Below, piece after piece: positions 1 through 8,634 of a stretch of 64,000 nucleotides of DNA. The position numbers and the translations under genes were made by a program. This DNA is from Strongylocentrotus droebachiensis (lineage: Eukaryota; Echinodermata; Echinoidea; Camarodonta; Strongylocentrotidae), in assembly GCA_035222895.1 (NCBI GenBank), contig JAVYIG010002119.1:1-64000 (forward strand). Direction: 5' to 3'. The notes below the pieces were generated by a model. The model saw only the letters and a list, made by a program, of their open reading frames with translations. It was not told the origin of the DNA and did not search any database. Each line of letters begins with the position of its first letter. Position 1 is the first letter of the stretch.

Positions 1-2773
1 ATTCATTTCATCTAAATCTAAAGCCCCCTCACCCCCCCCCCCCCCCCTCTCTTTCTCTCTCTCCACATTGGCAGCCCGCTATGAGAACTGACCCTCTTTT
101 CCCACCTGCAGCAGGTTCAATGTTTAATCAATAACCATCATTTTCACACCTCACTTTGTGGTCTAGATCCAATATAAATGCACCTCATTAAGACATCCTT
201 GCATTCTTAACTAGTAGCATAGCTAAAGGGGCACAGGGGCACATGCCCCCCCCCCCCCCATTCAAATGAAAGAAGAAAAAGAATGAAAGAAGAAAAGAGA
301 TTATTGGATTCTGTCTAACATCCCCAACCCCCATTTGATGGTTGTAATTTGCACTTCATCTAGCTGCCCCTTTGAAAGTCAGCCCTCACGGTCGCCCCCT
401 CGACCCCTCCCCCCATGGAAATAGCGCCCCCTCGATGGCTTGACCCATGCTACACCACAATTCCTGCACATACCTACAATTGATTATTTAGAAACAAAGA
501 ATTGAAACCCAAGTTTACAGACGCGTCATTAAAGTGACCATCTTTAAGAGACCATCATCTTCAAATCAGAGCCTTTTAGGATGGCATTAAATCGTTTTTG
601 TTTCCAGGTGCTGTGAGACAGTCAATGACCTGTAGGAATAAATACATTTGATAGTGTGGTGGTATGAATGTAAAAGGAATAGCAAAAAAACTGGGCAGAA
701 GTAAAGTTAAATCAAAATAATTTCTATAAAGAAATTACACAAGATTCCTTATATCAAGAACATCAATCTTAAACTTAATTTTAGATAAGGTTTCTTCTTT
801 GGATGAATGAATATCTAAAAAGAGATTAAAGATAATGGAGAAAATGATGAAGGTTTCTATACAAAAATTTACAAAATCATGGATGTTTGACATAGTTGAA
901 ATAAAATACCTACAAAAACTAATAATATTTTATGGAACACAATTAATTAAACTTGAAACTGTTAAAATTAAATCAAGTGCATTAAAAGAGAACTGATAAC
1001 AGGATGGAAAAGGTTGGAAGCTGAAGTTGCCATCGAGGTAAAAGAGGAATTCTAAGAAAAAGCCGCCAATAACCTGATATCCTCCACTTACTTCAGGAAA
1101 CAAAAGAAATCAAAAGTGATCAATAGCTATTCATTATGTTGACGTTAATGCCATTAAATGAAAGCCTTCCATTGTTACATCACACAATGCGAAAGAATTC
1201 ATGATCGACCAATTATCGATTTTTCAATTCAAGCGCATCACATCCAATTTTAACGTTTCAACCTAGATCAAAATAAAGAATTAATGATTGAACAAATATT
1301 GATTTAAAAATCAAACATATCACATGGTATACCCCTGGTATGCCCTTGTTCATTTCACATTAAAGGTTGATAACCTCATTTTATTGTAGGTTTCACACAT
1401 ATGAGGTCATGTACAACAATGGAATTCCGACAGGTGTACATTTCTATTGTAGTTCGTTGCATAGACATGCTGGTAGATTTCATCTCATGGGGCAGAAGTA
1501 GGAAAGGCATTATGCCAACAAAAGTAGATATCGCAAAGGAGAGAGCAATTAGAGCGGTCTTATAATAGTTTGTCGCCATAATGCTTCCAAGGGATCATTA
1601 TGCCAATGGAAGGGAAGATTGGGTAATTGGTACAATAATAGGGGTGTCAATTATCAAATAATGGAATAAGAAAATGTAATGAAGCAAATTGCATCCAATG
1701 CATTCAAATTCAAAAAATGATTTCAGAACAAAAATTTTAATTTCATTTAATTTCATTAATGTTATTGATTTCCAGTAAGTATCTTCAAGAGTTGTTATTT
1801 TGAATGAAAAACCTTAACTACACATGTCTTGGGGGCAAAAGGGCAATCATTCCAAACAAGTGATATATAAATTGTTTTTGTGGGGGCAAAGCAAAACCTT
1901 GTTTGTACATTTGGTCTGAGATACTTGATTGGCGGAAGATTATGACATTTATACAAGACCATAAACTATGTAAATAGTTCAATACTACCTTGAATTCTCA
2001 CCTGAAAATTTTGATAATTCCTGGGGGAGAAGGCCATCAAAACTGATATTTGTGTAAATTACTAATGGGTGAAGAATGTCACCAACAGAAAAGGATTAAA
2101 AGATCCTTTTTGTTGATTTTTGTTGTTTGTCTCATCGAGGGAGTAATCGACCAGTACAATCAAGCCATAAAAATTCCAGTGGCATTGTGACTTTACGCAA
2201 ATAGTGCTAATGAAATCGTGCAAAAAGGCAAGATTGATTGACCGATAGAAGGACAAAGAAAAACAAGTATTGCAAGGACGAAAATACAAAATTATTTGAA
2301 TTTCAGGGCATTAAGTAGATTTAAAGGAAAAAACACTTTTGAATGTGTTTTGTACATGTGAAGTACTCATAATTATAATATGTATGTCTGGATAAAATAT
2401 ACAAGTGAGAAAGAACAAAACTATTACAGATTTTTAAATGATAAAAGAATTAAACATATAGCCATGATAGAGTTTCAAGGAATGAGACAAGCAAAATAAG
2501 AATTTCTAAAACTAAAAGAATGGCTTAAACAAAGTCAAGAAAACTATAAAAAAAAGTGTAACAATTACTCAAACCATATATCAAAGCAAATACCAATTAA
2601 GCCTCTATGAAATTATTAGGACTTTAAATCATACGTTTTTATTCTTTCAGCAAAGTTATAGTTTCGAAAACAGATGACACATATCCCTGACTTTTGGTGG
2701 ATTACCCTTGTAACATTTAACAGGTTATAAGAGCACTGCAAAGCCGAGGTTTAGCTGTTGCCCTGTAAACAAC
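1..2773. other. Non-coding flank left of the DIRS-like element
   Basis: AT-rich DNA with no supportable gene. It opens with a run of 16 C followed by CT repeats (32-64) and has a 14-C run at 246-259. The stretch from about 205 to 475, which begins agtagcatagctaaagggg and holds several CCCC-rich blocks, looks like a degenerate interspersed repeat. From 480 to 2773 nothing beyond simple AT-rich sequence was recognised. Confidence 0.6.
32..64 (+). repeat. Poly-C followed by CT microsatellite
   Basis: Sixteen consecutive C residues are followed directly by CT repeats. The same C-run plus CT-run architecture recurs at about 13.1, 61.75 and 63.2 kb. Confidence 0.9.
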
Positions 2774-2815
2774 CATGAAAATCAGTATTGATTTTATTAT
2801 TTACGATATAAATCT

Positions 2816-2970
2816 ACGTATCTACCTATTCTACTTTGCTATTGTTGCACCTCAACATTGCATCACCGAAACTTAAAACACATCGCCAAATTGCTCATAC
2901 CCCCCCGCCCAATAGCGCCCTCCGTGACCCTTGCGTCCGAGCGCTGCCAACGTAACCTCTTCCTCTTATC
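2816..2970 (+). repeat. Left inverted terminal repeat of the DIRS-like element
   Basis: These 155 bases are the reverse complement of 8462-8616, with no mismatch found by eye, including a run of seven C. The matched core runs from acgtatctac to cctcttatc. Outside the core the two ends differ: the left end extends 42 further bases to 2774, and this extension is copied in the internal complementary region. Unequal end extensions are typical of DIRS elements. In transcript orientation this is the 3' end. Confidence 0.93.
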
Positions 2971-3023
2971 ACGAGTCCCCTAAAACACCCCTTGGTAATG
3001 GCGCTGGGGATGGAGGGAGGGAA

Positions 3024-3123
3024 AATAGGTAGATACGTAGATTTATATCGTAAATAATAAAATCAATACTGATTTTCATGATTTACATCAATAAATCAAC
3101 GTATCTACCTATTCTACTTTGCT
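3024..3123. repeat. Internal complementary region (ICR) of the DIRS-like element
   Basis: Bases 3024-3080 are the exact reverse complement of the outer left end (2774-2830, 57 bp). Bases 3081-3123 are the exact reverse complement of the outer right end (8592-8634, 43 bp). The two matches abut with no gap or overlap, so the ICR is a record of the joined ends. In the DIRS-1 model this region is the splint that lets the cDNA ends be aligned and ligated into a circle. It lies 53 bases beyond the recombinase stop codon, at the 3' side of the coding region as in other DIRS elements. Confidence 0.93.
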
Positions 3124-3176
3124 AAAGACCAGCACAGATTAATGCCGGGTGGTAAAAACCAAGCAAACACATCAAG

Positions 3177-4724
3177 TTAATGAGAAATAGACGACGAAGC
3201 CGCCTTCAGAGAAGCGACCGCAAAGGCTTGTTCGCCCGCGGGCACATCTTTGAGGTAAAAAGCAGTAAAAGAACTTGGAGACTTCCAAAAAGCTGCTCTA
3301 CAGATATCCCGAACTGAAACTCCGTTGAAAAGAGCCCAAGACGTACTGACACTGCGAGTATCATGAGCACGAGGAGTCCTGCCAGGCGTCAAAGCCTCAG
3401 GACCCGCCGCCTTGATAGCCAAGACTAACCACCTGGAGATCGTATCCCGAGATGCCGCCGAATGTGGCTCCCGAGAAATCAGAAAGAGCTGATCCGATTT
3501 GCGAAAAGGCTTCGTCTTGTGAAGATACCATTTGAGGGCGCGAACGGGACACCACAGCTTGTCCCCAGAGACCGAAGAAAAATCCGACAAGGGATGGAGC
3601 ACCACTTCCACCGAATCTGACGTGTCAGACTGATTCTTAGCAATAAACGAAGCCTTGGGGATCAAACGAACCCCACGTCCTTCCCAGCGGATATGCCCAG
3701 GAGCAACCGAAAGGGCATGAAGTGAGCTCCTACGCTGACCAGAAGCGATTGCCATGAGAAAAACCGTCTTGATCGTAGTATGTAGAAGCGTCGCAGAACA
3801 CAGCGGTTCGAAGGGAGGGCGTACTAAAGCCTCCAAAACCATGGGTAAACTCCACGCTGGCATCAGAGGTCTGAAGGAGGGTCTCTTAAGGTAGAAAGAC
3901 TTCAAAAGAGCCGCTAGCTGAGGAGCAGAAGAAACCGAAGTACCACCGGCAAATCCCGAATGAACAGCAGCTATAGCCGACCGATAACCACGAATCGTCG
4001 ACAGAGCTCTCCCCTTGTCATACAAAGAGATCAGAAAGTCAGCAATAGAAGGTAAAGACGCCTCTCTAGGGGCGACGCCCACCTCCTCACACCAAGCGTG
4101 AAACGCATCTAAACTGGAGTTGTAAACCGTCCTGGTAGACTCTCGTCTACTCTGGACTAGAAATTCTGCAGCACGTTCGGAGAAACCTGACGAACGAGCC
4201 CTCTCCCCGATAACCGCCAAGCGGTCAGATGGAGGATTTCCGGACGCTGGTGTAGAATACCGGACAGAGGTTGCGACACCAGATCCGGATGACACGGCAA
4301 CAACCAGGGAGTCCCCACCAGGAGAGTCAGAAGGTCCTGAAACCACGACCTCGCTGGCCACCAAGGAGCTATGAGAACCACCAACGCTTGATCTTCCCTG
4401 ATCTTCCTGAGCACCCGGGGAATCAATGCGAACGGGGGAAAGGCATAAGCCCTCCACCCCCCCCACGGGATCGCGAAAGCGTCCAGAGCAAAAGCTCCCG
4501 GCTCCCGGACTCTCGAGCAAAACCGAGGAAGACGATGGTTGAGCGAAGTTGCGAACAGATCGATATCGAGAACACCGAACACTTTCACCAGTTGTCTGAA
4601 GACAGTCGGAGACAGAGTCCACTCCGAAGGAAGGCACTTGCCTCTGGAGAGAAAGTCCGCTATGATATTCTCCTCGCCTGGGATATGTGAAGCAACCGGG
4701 AACACCCTCGCCCCCTTGCACCAT
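3177..4724 (-). CDS. Tyrosine recombinase of the DIRS-like element
   Basis: This is the integrase-equivalent that inserts the circular cDNA by site-specific recombination. From the ATG at 4724 the frame is 515 residues. The recognisable domain covers residues about 168-515 (4223-3180): a helical N-terminal part (RESTRTVYNSSLDAF, then LSTIRGYRSAIAAVH) and the catalytic domain. The catalytic set is visible: Arg331 in SGQRRSSL, His454 and Arg457 in HDTR, Trp480 in AFWKSPSSF, and the Tyr490 nucleophile in FTAFYLKDV. The ATG at 4724 was chosen because it leaves a compact protein. The same frame is open all the way up to the gag stop at 6104-6102, so the real N-terminus could be longer or arise by readthrough. 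The frame overlaps the RT ORF; the domain itself overlaps only its last 67 bases. Confidence 0.93.
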   Translation of the reverse strand: MVQGGEGVPGCFTYPRRGEYHSGLSLQRQVPSFGVDSVSDCLQTTGESVRCSRYRSVRNFAQPSSSSVLLESPGAGSFCSGRFRDPVGGVEGLCLSPVRIDSPGAQEDQGRSSVGGSHSSLVASEVVVSGPSDSPGGDSLVVAVSSGSGVATSVRYSTPASGNPPSDRLAVIGERARSSGFSERAAEFLVQSRRESTRTVYNSSLDAFHAWCEEVGVAPREASLPSIADFLISLYDKGRALSTIRGYRSAIAAVHSGFAGGTSVSSAPQLAALLKSFYLKRPSFRPLMPAWSLPMVLEALVRPPFEPLCSATLLHTTIKTVFLMAIASGQRRSSLHALSVAPGHIRWEGRGVRLIPKASFIAKNQSDTSDSVEVVLHPLSDFSSVSGDKLWCPVRALKWYLHKTKPFRKSDQLFLISREPHSAASRDTISRWLVLAIKAAGPEALTPGRTPRAHDTRSVSTSWALFNGVSVRDICRAAFWKSPSSFTAFYLKDVPAGEQAFAVASLKAASSSISH

Positions 4725-6442
4725 GCCCAGAGTTGAGAAGCCAACTCGTTCAGAGCCACAGAATGAGTGCCTCCCTGTCTGTTGATGTACGCCATCACCG
4801 ACACGTTGTCCGTAAGAATCAGAACCGAGCGACCCACCAGACGAGCACGGAAGTGACGAAGCGAAGCAAACACACCCATAAGTTCTAACACATTGATGTG
4901 GGGTAGAACGTCCAGATGACTCCAGTCTCCTGAAATCATCGACCCCTGGCAATGACCCCCCCAACCCACCAGCGACGCGTCCGTGGTGACGGTCACGGAA
5001 GGGAGCGGAACTCGGAAAGGTTTTCCCTGAAGAAGGAAAGAACGACGAAGCCAAGGACCTAGAAGACCCTTGATTCTGGACGACAGGGGGATCCACGTCA
5101 AAAGAGAACTCACGCTCGGCTGATAAAACTCCAACAGAAGAAGTTGGAAGGGTCTCATCAATAGTCGACAATCTGGAAGAACGTCGACTAGACTGGAGAG
5201 ATACCCTAGCCACTGCAGCCAACGCTCGGCTTTCACCCGACGCGCACATCTCAGAGACCGAGCAGTCCTGACTATCGTCTCGACCCTGTCGAGACTGGGA
5301 CGAGCCAGCTGATGACGAATGTCCAGTTGAGCACCTAGGTAAGACGGCGTGCGAGTCGGAACAAACTCTGACTTCTCCCAATTTATGAGAAACCCGAGAT
5401 CTTGAGTCGTGCTGATCAGAATCTGCATATGATCCAACAACAGAGTCTCCGACTTTGCGACCAACAGCCAGTCGTCTAAATAAGCGAAAAGACGAAGGCC
5501 CCGACTTCTCAGAAACGCCATGACCGACGCCACGACTCTCGTGAAAATCCGAGGAGCAGGGCGCAAACCGAACGGGAGCGCTCTGTAACGGTAGAATTTG
5601 CCCAGGAAGGCAAACCCCAAAAGATCCCGCGACCGCGGATGTATCGGCACATGAAAATAAGCGTCGCGAAGATCCAACGAAACCGCGACGTCTGCGGGAT
5701 TCAATGAAGGAAGGATGGTTGCCAGATGATCCATCCGGAAATGAACCTTCCCCAAATGAAGGTTGATCCGCTTCATGTTGAGAATCATTCTCAAAGAACC
5801 CGAGCGCTTGGGAATTACGAACACCGGTGACAGACAAAGAAACGGGTGATCGTCTACTTCTTCTATTGCCCCTTTCTCTAACAGAGACACGATTTCGGAG
5901 GAAATGTGACTCTGAAAGAGAGGGGACATGATCGGAGAGCGGCTCCGGAGGACGCCATTCGGAAGAGGTTCCACAATATCGATGAAGAACCCTTCTCGCA
6001 CCACCGACAGAACAAATGCGTCGCTGGTGATCTTCTCCCACGCCGGGAGAAATCCCCGGAGCCGCCCGCCTACCTGAGACCCAAGCACTCGGGGGAAGCC
6101 ATCATCTGGAGAATGACTTCCCACCTCCACGAAAGGGAGCCCGGGAAGATGAATATCCCCCGCGACTACCCCTGGACGACCTGCCCCTAGAGGTCGAACC
6201 ACGAGATGACGCCCCACGGTAAGAAGAATCACGGTAAGACGAATCTCGAGACGAAGGACGACCACGATCCCGGTATTCCTCCTCGACCGGGTACCAGTCC
6301 TGAGGGCGGCCCTTAGACTGGCCGACGTTCTTACGAAAAGAACCCGAACTCTTTGAACTCGTCCTACGAGGTCCGGAGGAAGGAACCGGCCTTTGGACAT
6401 CGCGAAAAGCAACGGACAGGTCTCGAGCCTGCTTCTCACCAT
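4157..6442 (-). CDS. DIRS-type reverse transcriptase / RNase H with methyltransferase-like tail
   Basis: This frame makes the element cDNA and removes the RNA strand. From the ATG at 6442 it is 761 residues. The first 120 or so overlap the end of gag and resemble no domain; the conserved region starts near residue 124 (VGGRLRGFLPAWEK). RT motif A is SLDLRDAYFHVPI with Asp257, followed by ALPFGLRPAP and then YLDD with Asp323 and Asp324. RNase H follows with Asp488 (TTDASLVGWGG), Glu520 (NVLELM), Asp545 (LTDN) and Asp596 (ADFLSR). Residues about 622-704 carry DIDLFAT, DAFAIPW and LIAPWWPARSWF, the segment described as a DAM-like methyltransferase region in DIRS elements. The start is uncertain: the frame is open beyond 6442, with a later in-frame ATG at 6400. 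It lies +1 relative to gag, so frameshifting or internal initiation is possible. Confidence 0.95.
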   Translation of the reverse strand: MVRSRLETCPLLFAMSKGRFLPPDLVGRVQRVRVLFVRTSASLRAALRTGTRSRRNTGIVVVLRLEIRLTVILLTVGRHLVVRPLGAGRPGVVAGDIHLPGLPFVEVGSHSPDDGFPRVLGSQVGGRLRGFLPAWEKITSDAFVLSVVREGFFIDIVEPLPNGVLRSRSPIMSPLFQSHISSEIVSLLEKGAIEEVDDHPFLCLSPVFVIPKRSGSLRMILNMKRINLHLGKVHFRMDHLATILPSLNPADVAVSLDLRDAYFHVPIHPRSRDLLGFAFLGKFYRYRALPFGLRPAPRIFTRVVASVMAFLRSRGLRLFAYLDDWLLVAKSETLLLDHMQILISTTQDLGFLINWEKSEFVPTRTPSYLGAQLDIRHQLARPSLDRVETIVRTARSLRCARRVKAERWLQWLGYLSSLVDVLPDCRLLMRPFQLLLLEFYQPSVSSLLTWIPLSSRIKGLLGPWLRRSFLLQGKPFRVPLPSVTVTTDASLVGWGGHCQGSMISGDWSHLDVLPHINVLELMGVFASLRHFRARLVGRSVLILTDNVSVMAYINRQGGTHSVALNELASQLWAWCKGARVFPVASHIPGEENIIADFLSRGKCLPSEWTLSPTVFRQLVKVFGVLDIDLFATSLNHRLPRFCSRVREPGAFALDAFAIPWGGWRAYAFPPFALIPRVLRKIREDQALVVLIAPWWPARSWFQDLLTLLVGTPWLLPCHPDLVSQPLSGILHQRPEILHLTAWRLSGRGLVRQVSPNVLQNF

Positions 6443-8099
6443 CAATCTCGGCTTGCAGCAGAGTAGAGAAACTATCTCCACAAAGGTGGGGACTATCCAC
6501 CGGGATCTGCGGAAGCAGTCCTGGAATTTGACGCGGTCGAATGCCCAAACTAGTGAGCACAGCTTCCCGACGATGCTTCTCGATGGAATGCGAAGTCACC
6601 GCAAGCTGCGAGAACAGAGTACCCGAAACCTCTCTCATGACCTGCACCAAGATCGAACGATCCTCAACAGTGATATGGAGATCGTCCGCACTAGCCAAAA
6701 GCTCCACCAGCATGTCCATCACAACGGACATCCGGAGACCAGAAGCAGTCAAAGAAGAAAGATCAAACAGCAAGTTGTCACTCTTATCAAAAGAACCCTG
6801 AGTCCCAAACTTTTTCCCCAAACGACTGGCCACCGCCACCAGTTTGGGGGAAACCCGTTTAGGGTACAAATACGGCTCAGCATCCCGGGGAACGAAGGCG
6901 TATTTGTTCACCTGCCGCTTAAGATATGACTTCGAAGACGACAAGTCTTTCGCGGCATTAACCAATTCCTCTTTATGCAGATCAGGAAGAAACAGTCCCT
7001 GATCTGCTGAAGAGTCCGATCTAGAAGAGAGGACGCCCCGCCGCCCCGCCGATAACTCCGGGACGACACAAGAATCGGGCACATACTTGTGAAACAAGGC
7101 TAACGATTCCGCCGCCAGAGACACTAACGGAGTAGAAATATCATCCCTCGCAGCTGAACCAGACGACTGAGCGATGGAACCAGAGTCCCAACGATCAACC
7201 GAGCCCCCCCTATCTTGACCAGATAAAAAGGAACGATCCCCGCCTAACGGAGCACCCAACGATGCGCGAGGCGGAGAAACAAAAAGAGAGGACCCCGGCG
7301 GAATACGACAACTCGAAAACCGCACCGGCGACTGCACAGGAGAAAACGATGCATCCTCGGAAAACTCCGAAAACGACAATTCCGGCGGAGGAGGAGCCAC
7401 CGACGGAGGGAGAGAAGCCCCCAAAGACGGACCCCGAGGAATCGCCAACGGTTCCGTAGCAACAGAGCGCGGCCTCTTCGACGGAATAACAAAATCCGAG
7501 GAAGAACCGGCCACCGCGTCCCGGATACCCCGCCTCTTACGAGAAGAAGCGGTAACAGAAACGGCCGACGAAGAAACGGGACGGATATCCGATAAAAGCC
7601 CGACGGAAGGAGCTCCACGCAAACCGAATCGGGAAACCGAAGAGGCGCGAAAAGACGAAACCCCAGGATCCGACTCTGCCGCACGGGTATCCGAACCGAA
7701 GTCCGGACCCGGCAAAGCCAAAACCGAAGAACCAGCCGGAGACCGGGTCAAGTCCGGGTCCAAGGTCGTTGATGGATTTTCGTACCGTCCAAACAAAAGC
7801 CCCGACGGGACAATTGATGGCGGCACAGAACTAAGGTCCGTTCCACCCAGGGTAAGGACCTCTGGGTTTCCGGGCACCGTATTGAGGGGCGACGTATCGC
7901 CTTGCTCAACCATTCTCCTGGGCTTCCCTTGCCCGCATAAACGTCCACTGACGTTCGCATCCTTGGGATTTGCGGTGTCACCACCGCGCCCAAGGGGCGT
8001 AACTAACGAAGAACCAGAATCCTTTGTCTTCTTTCTCGCAACAGAATTCGACTTCTTCTTGGAGAAACCTGCTAAAAGAAAATTAGAACTGCGAGACAT
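6102..8099 (-). CDS. Gag-like ORF1 protein of the DIRS-like element
   Basis: A 665-residue frame starting at a true ATG (8099-8097) and ending in TGA (6104-6102). It is the first ORF inside the right terminal repeat, the position of gag in DIRS elements, and presumably packages the RNA. Residues 1-330 are low-complexity and rich in Ser, Pro, Gly and Arg, with basic clusters near 187-190 (RKRR) and 207-211 (SKRPR) that could be nuclear localisation signals. Residues about 330-570 are more ordered and look helical; this is probably the conserved core. The tail from about 605 to 665 is built of Arg-Gly-Ser and SSYR-type units, likely an RNA-binding segment that replaces a zinc knuckle, which is absent. 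No stop or frameshift breaks the frame. The gag role is inferred from position and composition. Confidence 0.85.
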   Translation of the reverse strand: MSRSSNFLLAGFSKKKSNSVARKKTKDSGSSLVTPLGRGGDTANPKDANVSGRLCGQGKPRRMVEQGDTSPLNTVPGNPEVLTLGGTDLSSVPPSIVPSGLLFGRYENPSTTLDPDLTRSPAGSSVLALPGPDFGSDTRAAESDPGVSSFRASSVSRFGLRGAPSVGLLSDIRPVSSSAVSVTASSRKRRGIRDAVAGSSSDFVIPSKRPRSVATEPLAIPRGPSLGASLPPSVAPPPPELSFSEFSEDASFSPVQSPVRFSSCRIPPGSSLFVSPPRASLGAPLGGDRSFLSGQDRGGSVDRWDSGSIAQSSGSAARDDISTPLVSLAAESLALFHKYVPDSCVVPELSAGRRGVLSSRSDSSADQGLFLPDLHKEELVNAAKDLSSSKSYLKRQVNKYAFVPRDAEPYLYPKRVSPKLVAVASRLGKKFGTQGSFDKSDNLLFDLSSLTASGLRMSVVMDMLVELLASADDLHITVEDRSILVQVMREVSGTLFSQLAVTSHSIEKHRREAVLTSLGIRPRQIPGLLPQIPVDSPHLCGDSFSTLLQAEIDGEKQARDLSVAFRDVQRPVPSSGPRRTSSKSSGSFRKNVGQSKGRPQDWYPVEEEYRDRGRPSSRDSSYRDSSYRGASSRGSTSRGRSSRGSRGGYSSSRAPFRGGGKSFSR

Positions 8100-8461
8100 A
8101 ATTAAACCTGCGGGAAAAAAAAAAGATTAAACAAAGGGTACGAGCAATTATCAAAAAGAATTAAATAAACTACCAGTGACCAAAACACCCCCACCGACTA
8201 CCCCCGCACGCACCCGAGGCCTCGGAGGAGTGAGGACGGGAAAACGCGAAAGAGGAAACGTGACAATAGTCGGCAAGAAAACGTTCTAGAAAACTGATAA
8301 ATAATTAGAATCACGAAGTGAAAATACTCTCTAACGAAAAGGAAATCGTAGAGAATAAATATAAAAGGCGAAAATGCGAACCAAAAAGCGACTAAAGAGT
8401 GAAAAACCCTTCAACTTTTGGGAGCGATTTATAGTGTGACTTATCGTTCGGCATGCGAAGA

Positions 8462-8616
8462 GATAAGAGGAAGAGGTTACGTTGGCAGCGCTCGGACGCA
8501 AGGGTCACGGAGGGCGCTATTGGGCGGGGGGGTATGAGCAATTTGGCGATGTGTTTTAAGTTTCGGTGATGCAATGTTGAGGTGCAACAATAGCAAAGTA
8601 GAATAGGTAGATACGT
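8462..8616 (-). repeat. Right inverted terminal repeat of the DIRS-like element
   Basis: These 155 bases are the reverse complement of 2816-2970. The element continues 18 more bases outward to 8634, ending gatgtaaat, and that extension is also represented in the internal complementary region. In transcript orientation this is the 5' end, so the promoter is expected in or just inside it. The only promoter-like sequence noticed is an AT-rich stretch (tatatttatt on the minus strand) near 8355-8362, which is weak evidence. Confidence 0.93.
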
Positions 8617-8634
8617 TGATTTATTGATGTAAAT

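Larger units (their letters stand above)
2774..8634 (-). mobile_element. Complete DIRS-like tyrosine-recombinase retrotransposon
   Basis: The element is 5,861 bp and is read on the minus strand. The sequence shows, in order from 8634: terminal repeat, gag-like ORF, RT/RNase H ORF, tyrosine recombinase ORF, internal complementary region and the opposite terminal repeat. This order, inverted rather than direct terminal repeats, an internal region complementary to both ends, and a tyrosine recombinase in place of a DDE integrase define the DIRS group. In the established model for DIRS-1, reverse transcription gives a circle templated across the internal complementary region, and the recombinase inserts it without a target-site duplication. 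No duplication is seen here: the left flank ends in gtaaacaac and the right flank begins attaaattag. The ends were set where the match to the internal complementary region stops. Identical terminal repeats and undamaged ORFs suggest a recent insertion. Confidence 0.95.

Noticed and set aside
4271..6929. Plus-strand open frames across the retrotransposon
   Set aside because: They are antisense shadows of gag and RT, with no domain signatures.
8392..8574. 60-residue minus-strand frame inside the right terminal repeat
   Set aside because: It lies in the repeat and upstream leader; it is most simply a chance frame in non-coding element ends.
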